DNA of 42,869 nt from Clostridia bacterium (GCA_017577715.1 PKRC01000018.1:1-42869); one strand, 5' to 3'; counted from the stretch's first letter, positions 7,928 through 17,983 are shown. The notes: generated by a model not told the origin, from the letters alone. Numbers and translations are program-made.

Positions 7928-9388
7928 TTATATATCCGGTTGTTCAATGATGCTGATTCTTACTTTATCTTTTCTTTGGGATGCATCGGTTATATCATAC
8001 CATACCACCACATTGCCCGCCACGCAAGCTTTGGACAGCATCCCCTTTTCATCGGGTTTGGTAAGCCGCGCATAGCAATCTATTTCCCAAAAATATAGCA
8101 TTATAGAATCATTCTGGGTATAGACTATAAATTTGTCCCCTACTCCAAATAGCCTTCCAACGCCCTGTGCAACCACCTGTATGGTCTTGCCATCGTCTCT
8201 GGTCATCAGCAACCTCGCATCTGAAGGATTAAGGTTATCCAACCAGGCAATTACCTGGCCGTTGGTCTGAGGATAAATAGCAAACCCTTGAGGGTCTATG
8301 ATCTGTGGCTCCACCACTTCGGCCTCTACCTGCTCGTAAATCTCATCATCCTGGTTCTCTCCTTGTCTCAGTTCACCCTCGCCCCCAACGTCAACGATCT
8401 CGACTTCAATAGCTGTCTCTCCTTGCTGCAATGTATCGTTTGCGGAGATATCGTCAGGCTGAGCTACGGGCCCATCCCCGCTTGGCTGGATGACAGAATC
8501 CTGTGCCGTAGCTGCCCCTATCGTCAATGCCTCTTTAAGGTCCAGCTTTTTGATAATGCTTTTGCCCGCGTCCTCCGGCGACGGGCACACCCATACTAAG
8601 ATATCATCGTACAATGCAGGTGGACATGTCCCATACGTGGGATTGTTAAAGCTTTCAAGGATTACAGGCTCCCCTGACTTAAAATTATACAGATACATCC
8701 TGTCATTTTCCTCGTCCTTTTGCTCTACCCATACGAGGTTATCGCCGTACAGCACCAGCTGTGGTTTATTGAGATCACAGCGTTTAACCTGAGATATTTC
8801 TCCCGTCTTTCTATTTAAGGCATATATATAGTTGGTACCGCTTTGATTTGTATCCAGCCACACAATCCAATTCTCGTTGAACCTTCCTTCATAGATCTCG
8901 CCAAACTTAACCTTGGTCTCAGCAACCTGAGTTTGCTCCATGGTATCCAGGTTATACAGAAAAAGTTTGGTAAGCACGGGGCCTTCGATGCTGGAAGAGT
9001 TGCCGGCTGAATAGAGGAGTTCCCTACCATATGGGGTAGGCTCATTTATCTGCACCATCTCGGTCTCCAAATCTATTCTGACGTCTGATAGATCTATGAC
9101 CAGTGGTTGCTTGGGTTGCACCTTTTCATCGTCATCTGATAGCTTGGGCTCCCGCACAAAATCGTCTTCTTCAGGGGAATTTAAAACAATTTCCTCCATC
9201 GGTTCTTCAACCCTTTCCGGCAAATCGGTATGCCACAAAACATCGCCTTTTAATACCAACCCGAAAACCACAACAACTAAAGCACACGTACAAGCTATGG
9301 CCATGGCCCGGACCCTTTCATGCTTTAAAAGCTCCATGGCCTTTTCCGCCCTATCCCTAATCCATAATACAGCATCCTTAAACTCCAT
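7928..9388 (-). CDS. Membrane-anchored beta-propeller-like protein, function unknown
   Basis: 486 residues from ATG 9388, which has GAAAGGGATG upstream; an earlier in-frame ATG at 9415 has no ribosome site. A short cytoplasmic N-terminus (about 25 residues) is followed by one transmembrane segment (MAIACTCALVVVVFGLVLKG, about 28-47) and an acidic linker (EEPMEEIVLNSPEEDDFV). The extracellular part carries repeated blade-like strands with I/L/V-V/A-W motifs (IVWLD, LVWVE, LVWVC, IAWLD, VVWYD), as in TolB-like propellers. An acidic low-complexity insert (about 310-350) splits the repeats. I know no named family. It lies between clpC and radA and probably heads the radA transcript. Confidence 0.75.
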   Translation of the reverse strand: MEFKDAVLWIRDRAEKAMELLKHERVRAMAIACTCALVVVVFGLVLKGDVLWHTDLPERVEEPMEEIVLNSPEEDDFVREPKLSDDDEKVQPKQPLVIDLSDVRIDLETEMVQINEPTPYGRELLYSAGNSSSIEGPVLTKLFLYNLDTMEQTQVAETKVKFGEIYEGRFNENWIVWLDTNQSGTNYIYALNRKTGEISQVKRCDLNKPQLVLYGDNLVWVEQKDEENDRMYLYNFKSGEPVILESFNNPTYGTCPPALYDDILVWVCPSPEDAGKSIIKKLDLKEALTIGAATAQDSVIQPSGDGPVAQPDDISANDTLQQGETAIEVEIVDVGGEGELRQGENQDDEIYEQVEAEVVEPQIIDPQGFAIYPQTNGQVIAWLDNLNPSDARLLMTRDDGKTIQVVAQGVGRLFGVGDKFIVYTQNDSIMLYFWEIDCYARLTKPDEKGMLSKACVAGNVVVWYDITDASQRKDKVRISIIEQPDI

Positions 9389-9450
9389 AATGTCATCCCT
9401 TTCATAAATTTGCAAAAATTTAACAGATTAGACGTTTGTTTACGAATTTT

Positions 9451-9462
9451 GTTGCCGGCAAC
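9451..9462. promoter_or_regulatory. Perfect palindrome upstream of the beta-propeller/radA genes
   Basis: GTTGCCGGCAAC is a perfect 12-base palindrome about 65 bases before the beta-propeller start, in an otherwise AT-rich gap. It could be an operator; no matching regulator is identified. Confidence 0.35.
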
Positions 9463-9550
9463 CTCAAGGCAATATTACATAAAAACAAAAACTTACAAGC
9501 CTGGTTTTATTATACCACCCATCCATATCAATTCCAACACCCAATGACAA

Positions 9551-9579
9551 TTCAAAAGGCCGGGCTTCTATGCCCGGCC
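9551..9579 (-). terminator. clpC intrinsic terminator
   Basis: Minus strand: GGCCGGGC, a 6-base loop and GCCCGGCC, followed by TTTTGAATTG. It lies just after the clpC stop codon and ends the ctsR operon. Confidence 0.85.
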
Positions 9580-9591
9580 ATATTACACCAC

Positions 9592-12030
9592 TTATACCGG
9601 TATCTGTTTTTTAAACACCAGCTTTCCATCCTCAACGTCCAGTAACACCTTATCTCCCGCCTTGACACGCCCGGCAAGGATCTCCTCCGACAGGTTATCC
9701 TCCAGGGTTTTCTGTATAACCCTGCGCAAAGGTCTGGCACCATATAGGGGGTCAAATCCCTGTTTAATCATATACTCCTTGGCTGCATCGCTGACTTCCA
9801 GGAATATATTTTTCTCCTCAAGGCGCTTGGCAACATTCTGTATCATCAGAGAAGTAATCTGCCTCAAATGCTCATCCTCCAGCGGGTGGAACACTATGAT
9901 CTCGTCCAGACGGTTGAGAAACTCTGGCCTGAAGGTCTTACGCAGCTCTTCCATTATGTTGTCCTTCATCTTCTCGTATTCGGTGGCAGCCATATCGCCT
10001 GCTGCAAAACCAAGGGTCTTCTGTTTCCTGATGGTATGGGCTCCAACGTTGGAGGTCATGACTATGACGGTATTTTTGAAGTCCACCGTCCTGCCTTTGC
10101 CGTCGGTAAGCCGGCCGTCCTCAAGGATTTGCAGCAATATGTTGAACACGTCAGGGTGTGCTTTTTCGATCTCATCGAGCAGCACCACGGAATACGGCCT
10201 TCTTCTCACCTTTTCGGTGAGCTGTCCGCCCTCTTCGTATCCCACATAGCCAGGAGGTGCACCGATTAGCCTGGACACAGTATGCCTTTCCGAATACTCA
10301 GACATGTCTATGCGTATCATTGCGTTTTCATCGCCAAAGAGAGCCTCCGCGAGGGCTTTGCACAACTCGGTCTTCCCTACGCCCGTTGGCCCTAAGAACA
10401 TAAATGAACCTATGGGGCGTTTTGGATCCTTAAGCCCTGCCCGTGCCCTCCTTATGGAGTTTGCCACCGCGCGCACCGCTTCATCCTGCCCAATGACGCG
10501 CTTGTGGAGTATCTCCTCCATTTTAAGCAGCCGCTCGGCTTCACCCTGTTCCAATCTCTGAACGGGTATTCCCGTCCAGCTGGATACGATTTGGGCTATA
10601 TGATCTTCCGTCACTACCTCGGTATTGGCGGTGTTTTGCGTAGCCCACTTTTCTTTCTCTTTCTCGATCTGTTGACGAATCAACTGCTCCTCATCGCGAA
10701 TCTGTGCGGCCTTTTCAAAGTTCTGGTTCATGACGGCCTCTTCTTTTTCTTTTTTCAACTTCTCTAGCTTATCCTCTAGCTCCTTTATCCTAGAAGGAGG
10801 CGTAAAAGCCTGTAGCCTCACACGGGATGCCGCCTCGTCGATGAGGTCAATAGCCTTGTCGGGAAGGTACCTATCGGCTATATACCGTGCCGATAGCTCA
10901 ACAGCCGCCTTTATGGCCTCGTCGGTGATTCTCACCTTATGATGAGCCTCATACTTGTCCCTGAGACCCATCAATATTTGGACGGCTTCCTCTTTGGAGG
11001 GTTCCTCCACCATCACCGGCTGAAATCTCCTCTCCAGAGCCGGGTCTTTTTCCACGTGCTTCCTGTACTCGTCTAGGGTGGTGGCCCCAATTACCTGGAT
11101 CTCGCCACGGGCCAAAGCCGGTTTCAATATGTTGGAAGCATCAATGGCTCCTTCCGCTGCGCCGGCGCCAATGATGGTATGCATCTCATCTATAAAGAGG
11201 ATCACATTGCCGGCCTTCCTTATCTCTTCCATCACGGTCTTGATGCGCTCTTCAAATTCTCCACGGTATTTGGTACCCGCCACCATAGCCGACAGATCCA
11301 GGGTAACGACCCTCTTATCGCGCAAAAGCTCGGGAATATTGCCGTCGACAATCCTTTGGGCCAGCCCTTCAACGATGGCCGTCTTACCTACCCCCGGTTC
11401 GCCAATCAAAACGGGGTTGTTTTTGGTCCTCCTGGTTAAAATCTGAAGCACCCGTTCTATTTCCTTCTCCCTTCCTACCACTGGATCAAGGTTGCCTTCC
11501 CGTGCCATTTCGGTGAGATCCCTTCCAAATTGGTCCAGCGTAGGAGTATTGCTCTTGCGCCTTTTGGCGGCTGTGCGCGGTTCACCGCCTTCCTCCTTCA
11601 AAATTTTAAGCAGCTGTTCTCTAACCGCCTGGAAATCCACCCCCAAGTCTTTGAGAATTCGTGCCGCCACCCCTTCTCCTTCCCTAAGGAGCGCCAACAA
11701 CAGGTGTTCTGTACCCACGTAATTATGGCCAAGATTGCGTGCTTCGTAAAAGCTGAGTTCCATAACCCGCTTGGTACGCGGAGTATATCCAAAACCTTCA
11801 TTGAAATTGAAAGTGCCTCTGCCAATCAGCTCCTCTATTTGCCTTCTGACCTTGTCTGCATCGGCGCCCAGCTGCCTAAGGATCTGTGAAGCAACCCCTT
11901 CTTCTTCACGAATTAGCCCCAGCAACAGGTGCTCTGTGCCTACGTAGTTGTGTCCCAAAGCCCGCGCTTCTTCCTGAGCATACATCAAAGCCCTTTGAGC
12001 CCGCTCGGTGAATCTTCCGAAAAACGCCAT
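9592..12030 (-). CDS. clpC: ATP-dependent Clp protease ATP-binding subunit ClpC
   Basis: A Hsp100 unfoldase that feeds substrates, including McsB-phosphorylated proteins, to ClpP in the cytoplasm. The 812-residue length is normal. It shows two N-domain repeats (each with GHNYVGTEHLLL), AAA+ D1 with Walker A GEPGVGKT at 210-217 and Walker B ending IDE near 280-282, a central UVR-containing coiled-coil region (about 415-465), and D2 with Walker A GPTGVGKT at 547-554. It is last in the ctsR-mcsA-mcsB-clpC order, but 192 bases separate it from mcsB and a separate promoter is possible. I see no clear CtsR box in that gap. Confidence 0.98.
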   Translation of the reverse strand: MAFFGRFTERAQRALMYAQEEARALGHNYVGTEHLLLGLIREEEGVASQILRQLGADADKVRRQIEELIGRGTFNFNEGFGYTPRTKRVMELSFYEARNLGHNYVGTEHLLLALLREGEGVAARILKDLGVDFQAVREQLLKILKEEGGEPRTAAKRRKSNTPTLDQFGRDLTEMAREGNLDPVVGREKEIERVLQILTRRTKNNPVLIGEPGVGKTAIVEGLAQRIVDGNIPELLRDKRVVTLDLSAMVAGTKYRGEFEERIKTVMEEIRKAGNVILFIDEMHTIIGAGAAEGAIDASNILKPALARGEIQVIGATTLDEYRKHVEKDPALERRFQPVMVEEPSKEEAVQILMGLRDKYEAHHKVRITDEAIKAAVELSARYIADRYLPDKAIDLIDEAASRVRLQAFTPPSRIKELEDKLEKLKKEKEEAVMNQNFEKAAQIRDEEQLIRQQIEKEKEKWATQNTANTEVVTEDHIAQIVSSWTGIPVQRLEQGEAERLLKMEEILHKRVIGQDEAVRAVANSIRRARAGLKDPKRPIGSFMFLGPTGVGKTELCKALAEALFGDENAMIRIDMSEYSERHTVSRLIGAPPGYVGYEEGGQLTEKVRRRPYSVVLLDEIEKAHPDVFNILLQILEDGRLTDGKGRTVDFKNTVIVMTSNVGAHTIRKQKTLGFAAGDMAATEYEKMKDNIMEELRKTFRPEFLNRLDEIIVFHPLEDEHLRQITSLMIQNVAKRLEEKNIFLEVSDAAKEYMIKQGFDPLYGARPLRRVIQKTLEDNLSEEILAGRVKAGDKVLLDVEDGKLVFKKQIPV

Positions 12031-12222
12031 TTTTCACCCTCCTTTTCTTTTGCTTATACCTTAATTTTCCTCTATCAAATGTTCTCCTGACAAAGGTATC
12101 CTATATTTAAACCGCATTTGTTCCTCATCTTAGTGTAAAGTAAAGCATGATCTTTACTCCTTCATCTTAAAACAACATCTTATTCCTATTTATTATACCC
12201 TCGGCGCCATGGACAAAAACGT

Positions 12223-13254
12223 TCAAATAACTTTGCTCAGTTCCTTTCTGACCCTGTCGGCCCTTGCCACATCCAATTCCTGCGCGCTTACCTCTCTGCC
12301 TACATAAGCTTGAAGGTGGGCCGGCTGGCATTTGACCATTAGCTCGTTGAGCATCACAACATCTATCCCACTGATGATACCCATATCCACCCCCAGCCGT
12401 ACCTGGGACAGCAAGGACATAAATTCCTGCAGGTTCAGCTTTCTAGCATATTTTAGCATTCCTAAAGCCCGCCATATGCGGTCTTCAAATTCCAGCTTGC
12501 CGGACTGTACCAAAGCCTGCCGCGCCATCCTCTCATTCTCCATTATTTGACGTACGGCGATGTTGATGCTGCTTATTATTTCTTCCTCGGTTGGGCCTAA
12601 GGTGATCTGGTTGGATATCTGGTAAATATCGCCCAGGGCTTCGCTTCCCTCACCATAAAGGCCCCTGGCAGTCAAGCCCACTTTGGATATGGTATGCAAA
12701 ACGCTGTTTATATGATCGGTAGCCACAAGCCCTGGTAGATGCATCATCACCGACGCCCGCATGCCCGTACCCACATTGGTGGGGCAGCTGGTAAGATACC
12801 CTAAATTCTCGTCAAAGGAGTACTCTATGCTCTCCTCCACGATGTCGTCCACTTTGTTTAACAGTTCCCAAGCCTTGTCGAGCTGAAATCCGGGAAAGAT
12901 GCACTGCATCCGTATATGGTCCTCTTCATTGACCATTATGCTTATTTGTTCATCGTGATTGATGAGGACAGCGGCTACCTCTGCACGCTCCAAAAGGTCC
13001 GGGCTTATCAAATGCTTCTCGACTAGCACATATCTTTCCACATCACTCAAGTTCTTTAAAGGAATGAAGTCAAAATCACGGCTCAGTATCGAGTTGCTTT
13101 CCAGAATGCTTTTCTTCACCATATCCACAACTTTTTGCGATACTTCTTGGCTTGCTATGGACGGAAAGGGCAATCCGACAATGTTTCTTGCAATCCTTAT
13201 TCGGCTGCTCATTACTATACCGCTGTAAGGTCCGCTCTCGTTTATCCAGCTCAT
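12223..13254 (-). CDS. mcsB: Protein-arginine kinase McsB
   Basis: Phosphorylates arginine residues on proteins and marks them for ClpCP degradation; it also inactivates CtsR. The 343-residue protein is a phosphagen-kinase relative: VMSSRIRIARNIVGLPFP near the N-terminus and the NEEDHIRMQ loop (about 131-139) are the nucleotide and guanidinium site motifs. TSCPTNVGTGMRASVMMHLP (about 175-195) is the conserved Cys-containing catalytic block. It follows mcsA by 13 bases and is normally activated by McsA. Confidence 0.97.
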   Translation of the reverse strand: MSWINESGPYSGIVMSSRIRIARNIVGLPFPSIASQEVSQKVVDMVKKSILESNSILSRDFDFIPLKNLSDVERYVLVEKHLISPDLLERAEVAAVLINHDEQISIMVNEEDHIRMQCIFPGFQLDKAWELLNKVDDIVEESIEYSFDENLGYLTSCPTNVGTGMRASVMMHLPGLVATDHINSVLHTISKVGLTARGLYGEGSEALGDIYQISNQITLGPTEEEIISSINIAVRQIMENERMARQALVQSGKLEFEDRIWRALGMLKYARKLNLQEFMSLLSQVRLGVDMGIISGIDVVMLNELMVKCQPAHLQAYVGREVSAQELDVARADRVRKELSKVI

Positions 13255-13267
13255 TCAAATCCCCTCC

Positions 13268-13774
13268 TTATAGCTGCCCCAGCTGCTTTTCAAGCTCCCG
13301 TATCTGATCCCTTAACTTGGCAGCTTCTTCAAAAGCCTCTGCTTCGATGGCCTTTTGAAGCTGGGCTTTCAGCTGCTGAATCTGTCGCTCAAGGCGTAAA
13401 CCTACTCCCGCCCTCCTGGGCACCTTGCCGTTGTGCTTCAGGCTCCCTTGTACCCTTTTAACTACAGGGGTAAGCTCGTCAGCAAAATATTTGTAGCAAT
13501 CCTGGCATCCTAACCTTCCAAGCTTTCTGAACTGCATAAAGTCCATGCCACAGGACTTACACCTGATCAAGCCCTGATTCTCAACGGGAACAGCTGCCTT
13601 ACCCATATCCAGGAAACTAGTTAAAAGGTCGTTTATGGAAAATGGAACAAACACCTTGAAATCCCCTTTTTGATTCGCACACTCCTCGCACAAGTAAAGT
13701 TCCGTCTTATGGTTATTGACTATTTTTGTAAAGTGAACCGTCGCGGGGCGTTTTTGGCATTGTTGACATAGCAT
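13268..13774 (-). CDS. mcsA: McsA, zinc-binding activator of McsB
   Basis: 168 residues. The N-terminus has two CxxC pairs (CQQC near 3-6; CEEC near 29-32) and the middle has two more (CKSC and CQDC), giving zinc-binding modules. The C-terminus is a UVR motif within a coiled coil (LQKAIEAEAFEEAAKLRDQI). In relatives it activates McsB kinase and modulates CtsR. It sits between ctsR and mcsB in the canonical order. Confidence 0.95.
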   Translation of the reverse strand: MLCQQCQKRPATVHFTKIVNNHKTELYLCEECANQKGDFKVFVPFSINDLLTSFLDMGKAAVPVENQGLIRCKSCGMDFMQFRKLGRLGCQDCYKYFADELTPVVKRVQGSLKHNGKVPRRAGVGLRLERQIQQLKAQLQKAIEAEAFEEAAKLRDQIRELEKQLGQL

Positions 13775-13807
13775 TGAATTTCACTCCTTTTTGAATTAAA
13801 ATCAGCA

Positions 13808-14272
13808 TCAGTTACGCAGCGTTAAAATGGCGGTAAGCATCGCCTTCATGATGCTGGCGCGAACGTTATCCTTCAAGTTCGTTGGAATGCCTATCCCTTT
13901 ATCCTGTATAGCCGCTTTCATTATGAGCGATTCCCGCTCGGTGATAATCCCTTTATTTAGCATATGATAAATTATGTCTTCGGCTGCCTGCTGCGATATA
14001 CGATTGCCTATCCTTTCCTTAAGCAGATACATTATATAATCATTGTTATCCATGTCTAAACGTATAATACGGATATATCCTCCACCGCCCCTTCGGCTCT
14101 CTATATAATACCCGCGATCAAGGGAAAAACGCGTGGCCAATACATAATTGATCTGTGAAGGCGCGCACTCGAAATAATCCGCTAGCTCGTTCCTTTGAAG
14201 TTCCAGCTGCCCATTGCTCTCTTCAAGCAGCGTCTTTATAAACTCTTCAATCATGTCGCTCAATCGTGCCAT
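13808..14272 (-). CDS. ctsR: CtsR, transcriptional repressor of class III stress genes
   Basis: A winged helix-turn-helix repressor of clp genes. I chose ATG 14272 (154 residues, starting MARLSDMIEEFIK), with GAGGTG six bases upstream; GTG 14281 is an alternative start. The DNA-binding part has the family blocks LADYFECAPSQINYVLATRF and the glycine-rich wing RRGGGGYIRI. The C-terminal domain (LMKAAI onward) is the dimer/McsB target region. An operator matching the CtsR heptad repeat lies just upstream, so it should repress itself. Confidence 0.96.
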   Translation of the reverse strand: MARLSDMIEEFIKTLLEESNGQLELQRNELADYFECAPSQINYVLATRFSLDRGYYIESRRGGGGYIRIIRLDMDNNDYIMYLLKERIGNRISQQAAEDIIYHMLNKGIITERESLIMKAAIQDKGIGIPTNLKDNVRASIMKAMLTAILTLRN

Positions 14273-14291
14273 CCACATCACCTCTTTGGTT

Positions 14292-14308
14292 ATTGACCTT
14301 CTCTGACT
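14292..14308 (-). promoter_or_regulatory. CtsR operator of the ctsR operon
   Basis: Minus strand AGTCAGA-GAA-GGTCAAT matches the known CtsR tandem heptad (A/G)GTCAAA-NAN-(A/G)GTCAAA with two deviations. It lies 20-36 bases before the ctsR start, downstream of two TATAAT hexamers (about 14314-14332), so bound repressor would block transcription. The rest of 14309-14620 is AT-rich and I see no gene in it. Confidence 0.78.
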
Positions 14309-14621
14309 TTCATTTTAATTATAACCAATTATAACAGAAAAATAACATTTAATATTCAAGGGATTCCCTGTATTTTATGCTCTATTTTTAAATTACATCC
14401 ATTTAACTCCAAAAATTAAATGTTTAAACCGGTTTTTGTCTAGCTACTGCTTTATTTTATACATTTTTAAACCCTGTATCTCTATCGCACTTAATTTATG
14501 TTTCATTTTTATAAACTTTTATTATCATACAAGCTCTAGCAATGATAATAAGCTAAAGCAGTTGGAGCAAAGTAAAAAAGCGGGAGAAAGACATCGTTGA
14601 TGCTTAAAAATTGATGCCACA

Positions 14622-14673
14622 ATAAAAACCTCCTACAAGGCTGTTATACCCTAAGCCCCGTAGGAGGTTTTCG
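14622..14673. terminator. Bidirectional-looking terminator at the 3' end of lacZ
   Basis: AAAACCTCCTAC (about 14625-14636) and GTAGGAGGTTTT (about 14661-14672) are inverted repeats with A/T runs on both sides, and the loop contains a secondary pairing (GGCT/AGCC). On the minus strand it terminates lacZ. It also separates lacZ from ctsR. Confidence 0.8.
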
Positions 14674-14683
14674 TTTAAAAAGC

Positions 14684-17600
14684 TCAATCTTCTATTACCT
14701 GTTTAGCCAGCTCTATTGGGGATATCGCATCCTTGGAAAATGGTCTGAGCCTCACGCTGAAATTGAACTCATGGGGCAGCAACCTGTACTGCGGTAACTG
14801 TCCAGGCCCACAGCTGGCACTGCCCAGCCCGTGTTGCCTGTAATCCAGATTCACGGTGATGAAGTCGCGCTTTGTCAGCTCATATGTATGAGAAGCGGCA
14901 TCCAGGTCCTGTGTGGTAAACCAGTGGGCGCTGAATTCCAGTTGCGGCATTCCCACCGCCAGCAAGCCCATACCACGGGTATTAGTGAAGGATACCCACC
15001 GCACATCGGTGCGGTTTCCATTTTCCTGTGGGCGTACATAGGGCGTATACAAATCATCCACCTTACAACTGTATACGCCAAATCGGTTGGCCTCCTTGCT
15101 GTCACAATAGCTCTCGCCAGGACCGCGCCCGTACCACGATACAGAATCCATACATGCTGGTAAAGCCATCTGCAGCCCTATTCTCGGCAGGGTATCCGGT
15201 AGCTCCCCCTGCGGTACACCATGGACTACCATAGCCACATCTCCACTGCCATAGATGTTGTATATATACTCACAGTTTATGCCCCAATCATATGCTGGAG
15301 GGGCTATGCGCGAGGTGACCTTTACTTGCACCAAGCTCTTCCCGCAAGATTTAACCTCAACGCTATCTATGCGATGTTGGAGCTTATCAAGGCCTGCCCT
15401 GCGCCACATGACCGCCTCGTGTACATCGTTATCAGTGGGCGCTCTCCAGAAGTTCATCTTTGGCCCTTTCACTAGCATATCCATCCCCTGATATCTCCAA
15501 GACTGTATGATACCCCTCACCTTATCGAACACCAGCTCAAAATCTGCACCTGAAATCAGCAGCTTGTTCCCCTGTTGTCCATAAAATACCGGCGCCATGG
15601 ATGCCACGTATACCTTAGGAGCAGGAGATTCAACCGGCAGCTTAAACTGCGCCCAGGCAACCTCATATCCTCTCTCAGCCCACGGTGTATCACACGCCAA
15701 GACAAAATGCAAATTCAGCCAGTAATCGGTACCGGGTTTAGCGACCTGGGGCATTTGCAGGGGTATGGTCACAATTTGGCTGTCGCCGGCCTCAATATGA
15801 GGTATGTCAACCTGTCCACCTTGCAATATTTGTCCATCGGCCGTTATATCCCAAGACAAGGCCAGATGGTCCAGCGAAATAAAGTCATACCGGTTTATAA
15901 TACGCACCTTACCGGCCTTTAAATCCACTTCCTCTACCTTTACCGGCTCCAGCACCTTTTTGTACTCTATCAGACCGGGCGATGGCGTCCTATCTGGGAA
16001 CAGCAGACCGTCTATGACGAAATTCCCGTCATTGGGCTGATCTCCAAAATCGCCGCCGTAGGCAAAGTATTCTTCTCCATTATCCGCCCTTCGCCTGATG
16101 CCGTGGTCCAGCCACTCCCATACGCAGCCTCCCTGTAGCCTCTTGTATTTATAGAAAACTTCCCAGTATTCTTTTAGATTGCCTGGGCCGTTGCCCATGG
16201 CATGGGCGTACTCACAAAGTATATGAGGCCTTTTGATACCTGTCTTTTGCCCCAGCTCTATCAACTTATCGATGGAGGTGTACATGGTGCTGTACACATC
16301 GGATACTTTAGGCTCAACCTCTTCATTGTCAAATATGAGCCTGGTTTCCCCTTCATAATGGATGAGACGGGTGGGGTCGATCTGGCGAGCTTTCTTGGCC
16401 ATGGCCTCATGGTTCCGTCCAAAGCCCGACTCGTTGCCCAGAGACCACATGATGATGCAGGGATGATTCTTATCTCGCTGAACCATCCTCTCTATCCGAT
16501 CCACATATGCCTCTTCCCATTGAGGATCATTGCTCAATCTACTCCAGTCTTTAATCACCTCAAAGCCATGGCATTCAAGATCAGCCTCGTCTATGACATA
16601 AAGCCCGTATTCGTCGCATAGGTCATAGAACCTGGGGTCATCGGGATAATGGGAAGTTCGTACCGCATTTATATTGTGCCGCTTCATGAGGATAACATCT
16701 TGTATCATCGCATCCAGGGGCACCGCCCTACCAAGGTCGGGATGATGCTCGTGTCGGTTTACCCCCTTAAGCTTTATGGCGACACCGTTAACCAAAAAGT
16801 TACCATCCTTCAACTCTATGGACCTGAACCCTACTCTGGAGGGGATGACTTCCAAAATGCGCTCATCAGCATCCTTTACGATCAGCAGCAGTTTATACAG
16901 ATAAGGCGATTCAGCCGACCACTTCTTGGGGTTGGCTACAGGTATTTCTATATCCAACGTGGCCTGACCAGCAGCAGATATGAAGAACTCCCGTTTCAGC
17001 GGATTTTCGATAACAGGACAACCACAGGCATCCAAGAGCTTAACCTCTAATTGACCGCCTACCTCTTGCTGGAATGCGTTATTCAAAACAGCTTTGATAT
17101 GTAGAACCGCATCTTTATAGTTTTCATCCAGCTGGGTACGCACAAAGTAATCAAACAGGTGTACCTTGGGCCTGGCGAGGAGATACACGTCCCTAAATAT
17201 GCCGCTCAGCCACCACATGTCCTGATCCTCCAGATAGCTCCCATCGCTCCACTGGTACACCCTGACGGCCAAAGTGTTCATACCCACACGAACCCATGGG
17301 GTTATGTCAAACTCGGCTGGTAAGCGGCTGCCCTGGCTGTATCCCACCTCATTGCCGTTTACCCATACATGAAATGCGCTGTCCACCCCTTCAAACCTTA
17401 AGGCTATCTGGTAACCCTCCCACCTTTCGGGTATATAAAAATCCCGCCTATAACAGCCAGTAGGATTATCACTGGGTACCCGTGGGGGATCCACCGGAAA
17501 AGGATATATCACGTTGGTATAGTGCGGCCGCCCGTATCCCCACATTTGCCAGTTTGAAGGCACCTGAATACTATCCCACGCCGTTACATCATAATCCTCC

Positions 17601-17815
17601 CTATAAAACCCTTCAGGCGCTTCTGCAGGCGACCCTGCGTAATAGAATTTCCATGCTCCATTGAGCAGCTTAAAACGTTCAGAAGCTCCCCGCTGGCCTA
17701 TCATAGCCGAGGCTTCATCATGATATGGAATAAAATAAGCTCTACTGGGCATGCGATTGCGCTGAAGTACCTTTGGATTTTCCCAGTCATTTAGGGGTTT
17801 TACTATCTCTTGCAT
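14684..17815 (-). CDS. lacZ: Beta-galactosidase, glycoside hydrolase family 2 (LacZ type)
   Basis: A large cytoplasmic beta-galactosidase, 1043 residues from ATG 17815, which has AGGAGG upstream; the in-frame TTG at 17836 overlaps that site. Domains are in LacZ order: jelly-roll sugar-binding domain (about 40-215, ending EDQDMWWLSGIFRDVYL), immunoglobulin-like domain, TIM barrel (about 325-620), second Ig-like domain and C-terminal small-chain domain. The acid/base Glu is E462 in SLGNESGFGR and the nucleophile Glu is E535 in ILCEYAHAMGNGPG. There is no signal peptide. No sugar transporter or regulator adjoins it, so it stands alone between the stress operon and the ribosomal operon. Confidence 0.96.
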   Translation of the reverse strand: MQEIVKPLNDWENPKVLQRNRMPSRAYFIPYHDEASAMIGQRGASERFKLLNGAWKFYYAGSPAEAPEGFYREDYDVTAWDSIQVPSNWQMWGYGRPHYTNVIYPFPVDPPRVPSDNPTGCYRRDFYIPERWEGYQIALRFEGVDSAFHVWVNGNEVGYSQGSRLPAEFDITPWVRVGMNTLAVRVYQWSDGSYLEDQDMWWLSGIFRDVYLLARPKVHLFDYFVRTQLDENYKDAVLHIKAVLNNAFQQEVGGQLEVKLLDACGCPVIENPLKREFFISAAGQATLDIEIPVANPKKWSAESPYLYKLLLIVKDADERILEVIPSRVGFRSIELKDGNFLVNGVAIKLKGVNRHEHHPDLGRAVPLDAMIQDVILMKRHNINAVRTSHYPDDPRFYDLCDEYGLYVIDEADLECHGFEVIKDWSRLSNDPQWEEAYVDRIERMVQRDKNHPCIIMWSLGNESGFGRNHEAMAKKARQIDPTRLIHYEGETRLIFDNEEVEPKVSDVYSTMYTSIDKLIELGQKTGIKRPHILCEYAHAMGNGPGNLKEYWEVFYKYKRLQGGCVWEWLDHGIRRRADNGEEYFAYGGDFGDQPNDGNFVIDGLLFPDRTPSPGLIEYKKVLEPVKVEEVDLKAGKVRIINRYDFISLDHLALSWDITADGQILQGGQVDIPHIEAGDSQIVTIPLQMPQVAKPGTDYWLNLHFVLACDTPWAERGYEVAWAQFKLPVESPAPKVYVASMAPVFYGQQGNKLLISGADFELVFDKVRGIIQSWRYQGMDMLVKGPKMNFWRAPTDNDVHEAVMWRRAGLDKLQHRIDSVEVKSCGKSLVQVKVTSRIAPPAYDWGINCEYIYNIYGSGDVAMVVHGVPQGELPDTLPRIGLQMALPACMDSVSWYGRGPGESYCDSKEANRFGVYSCKVDDLYTPYVRPQENGNRTDVRWVSFTNTRGMGLLAVGMPQLEFSAHWFTTQDLDAASHTYELTKRDFITVNLDYRQHGLGSASCGPGQLPQYRLLPHEFNFSVRLRPFSKDAISPIELAKQVIED

Positions 17816-17983
17816 AATAAAACCACTCCTCCTCAAGGAAATAGATTTTAGGCTGGGAAATAAGCTGTTATTTGCGCATCATAGCCCGCCTATGCTTTTT
17901 GAATAAATTCCTGTAGCGTGCTATATCTTTTCTGGTGTCATTCATTACTTCCTTTTAAAGCCAACATCAACTCTTCATAAAAC

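Noticed and set aside
9662..10249. Long plus-strand frame opposite clpC
   Set aside because: It is a shadow of clpC; the opposite strand carries full ClpC motifs.
12031..12222. Possible CtsR box upstream of clpC
   Set aside because: No heptad pair like GGTCAAA is present; the gap holds only AT-rich sequence.
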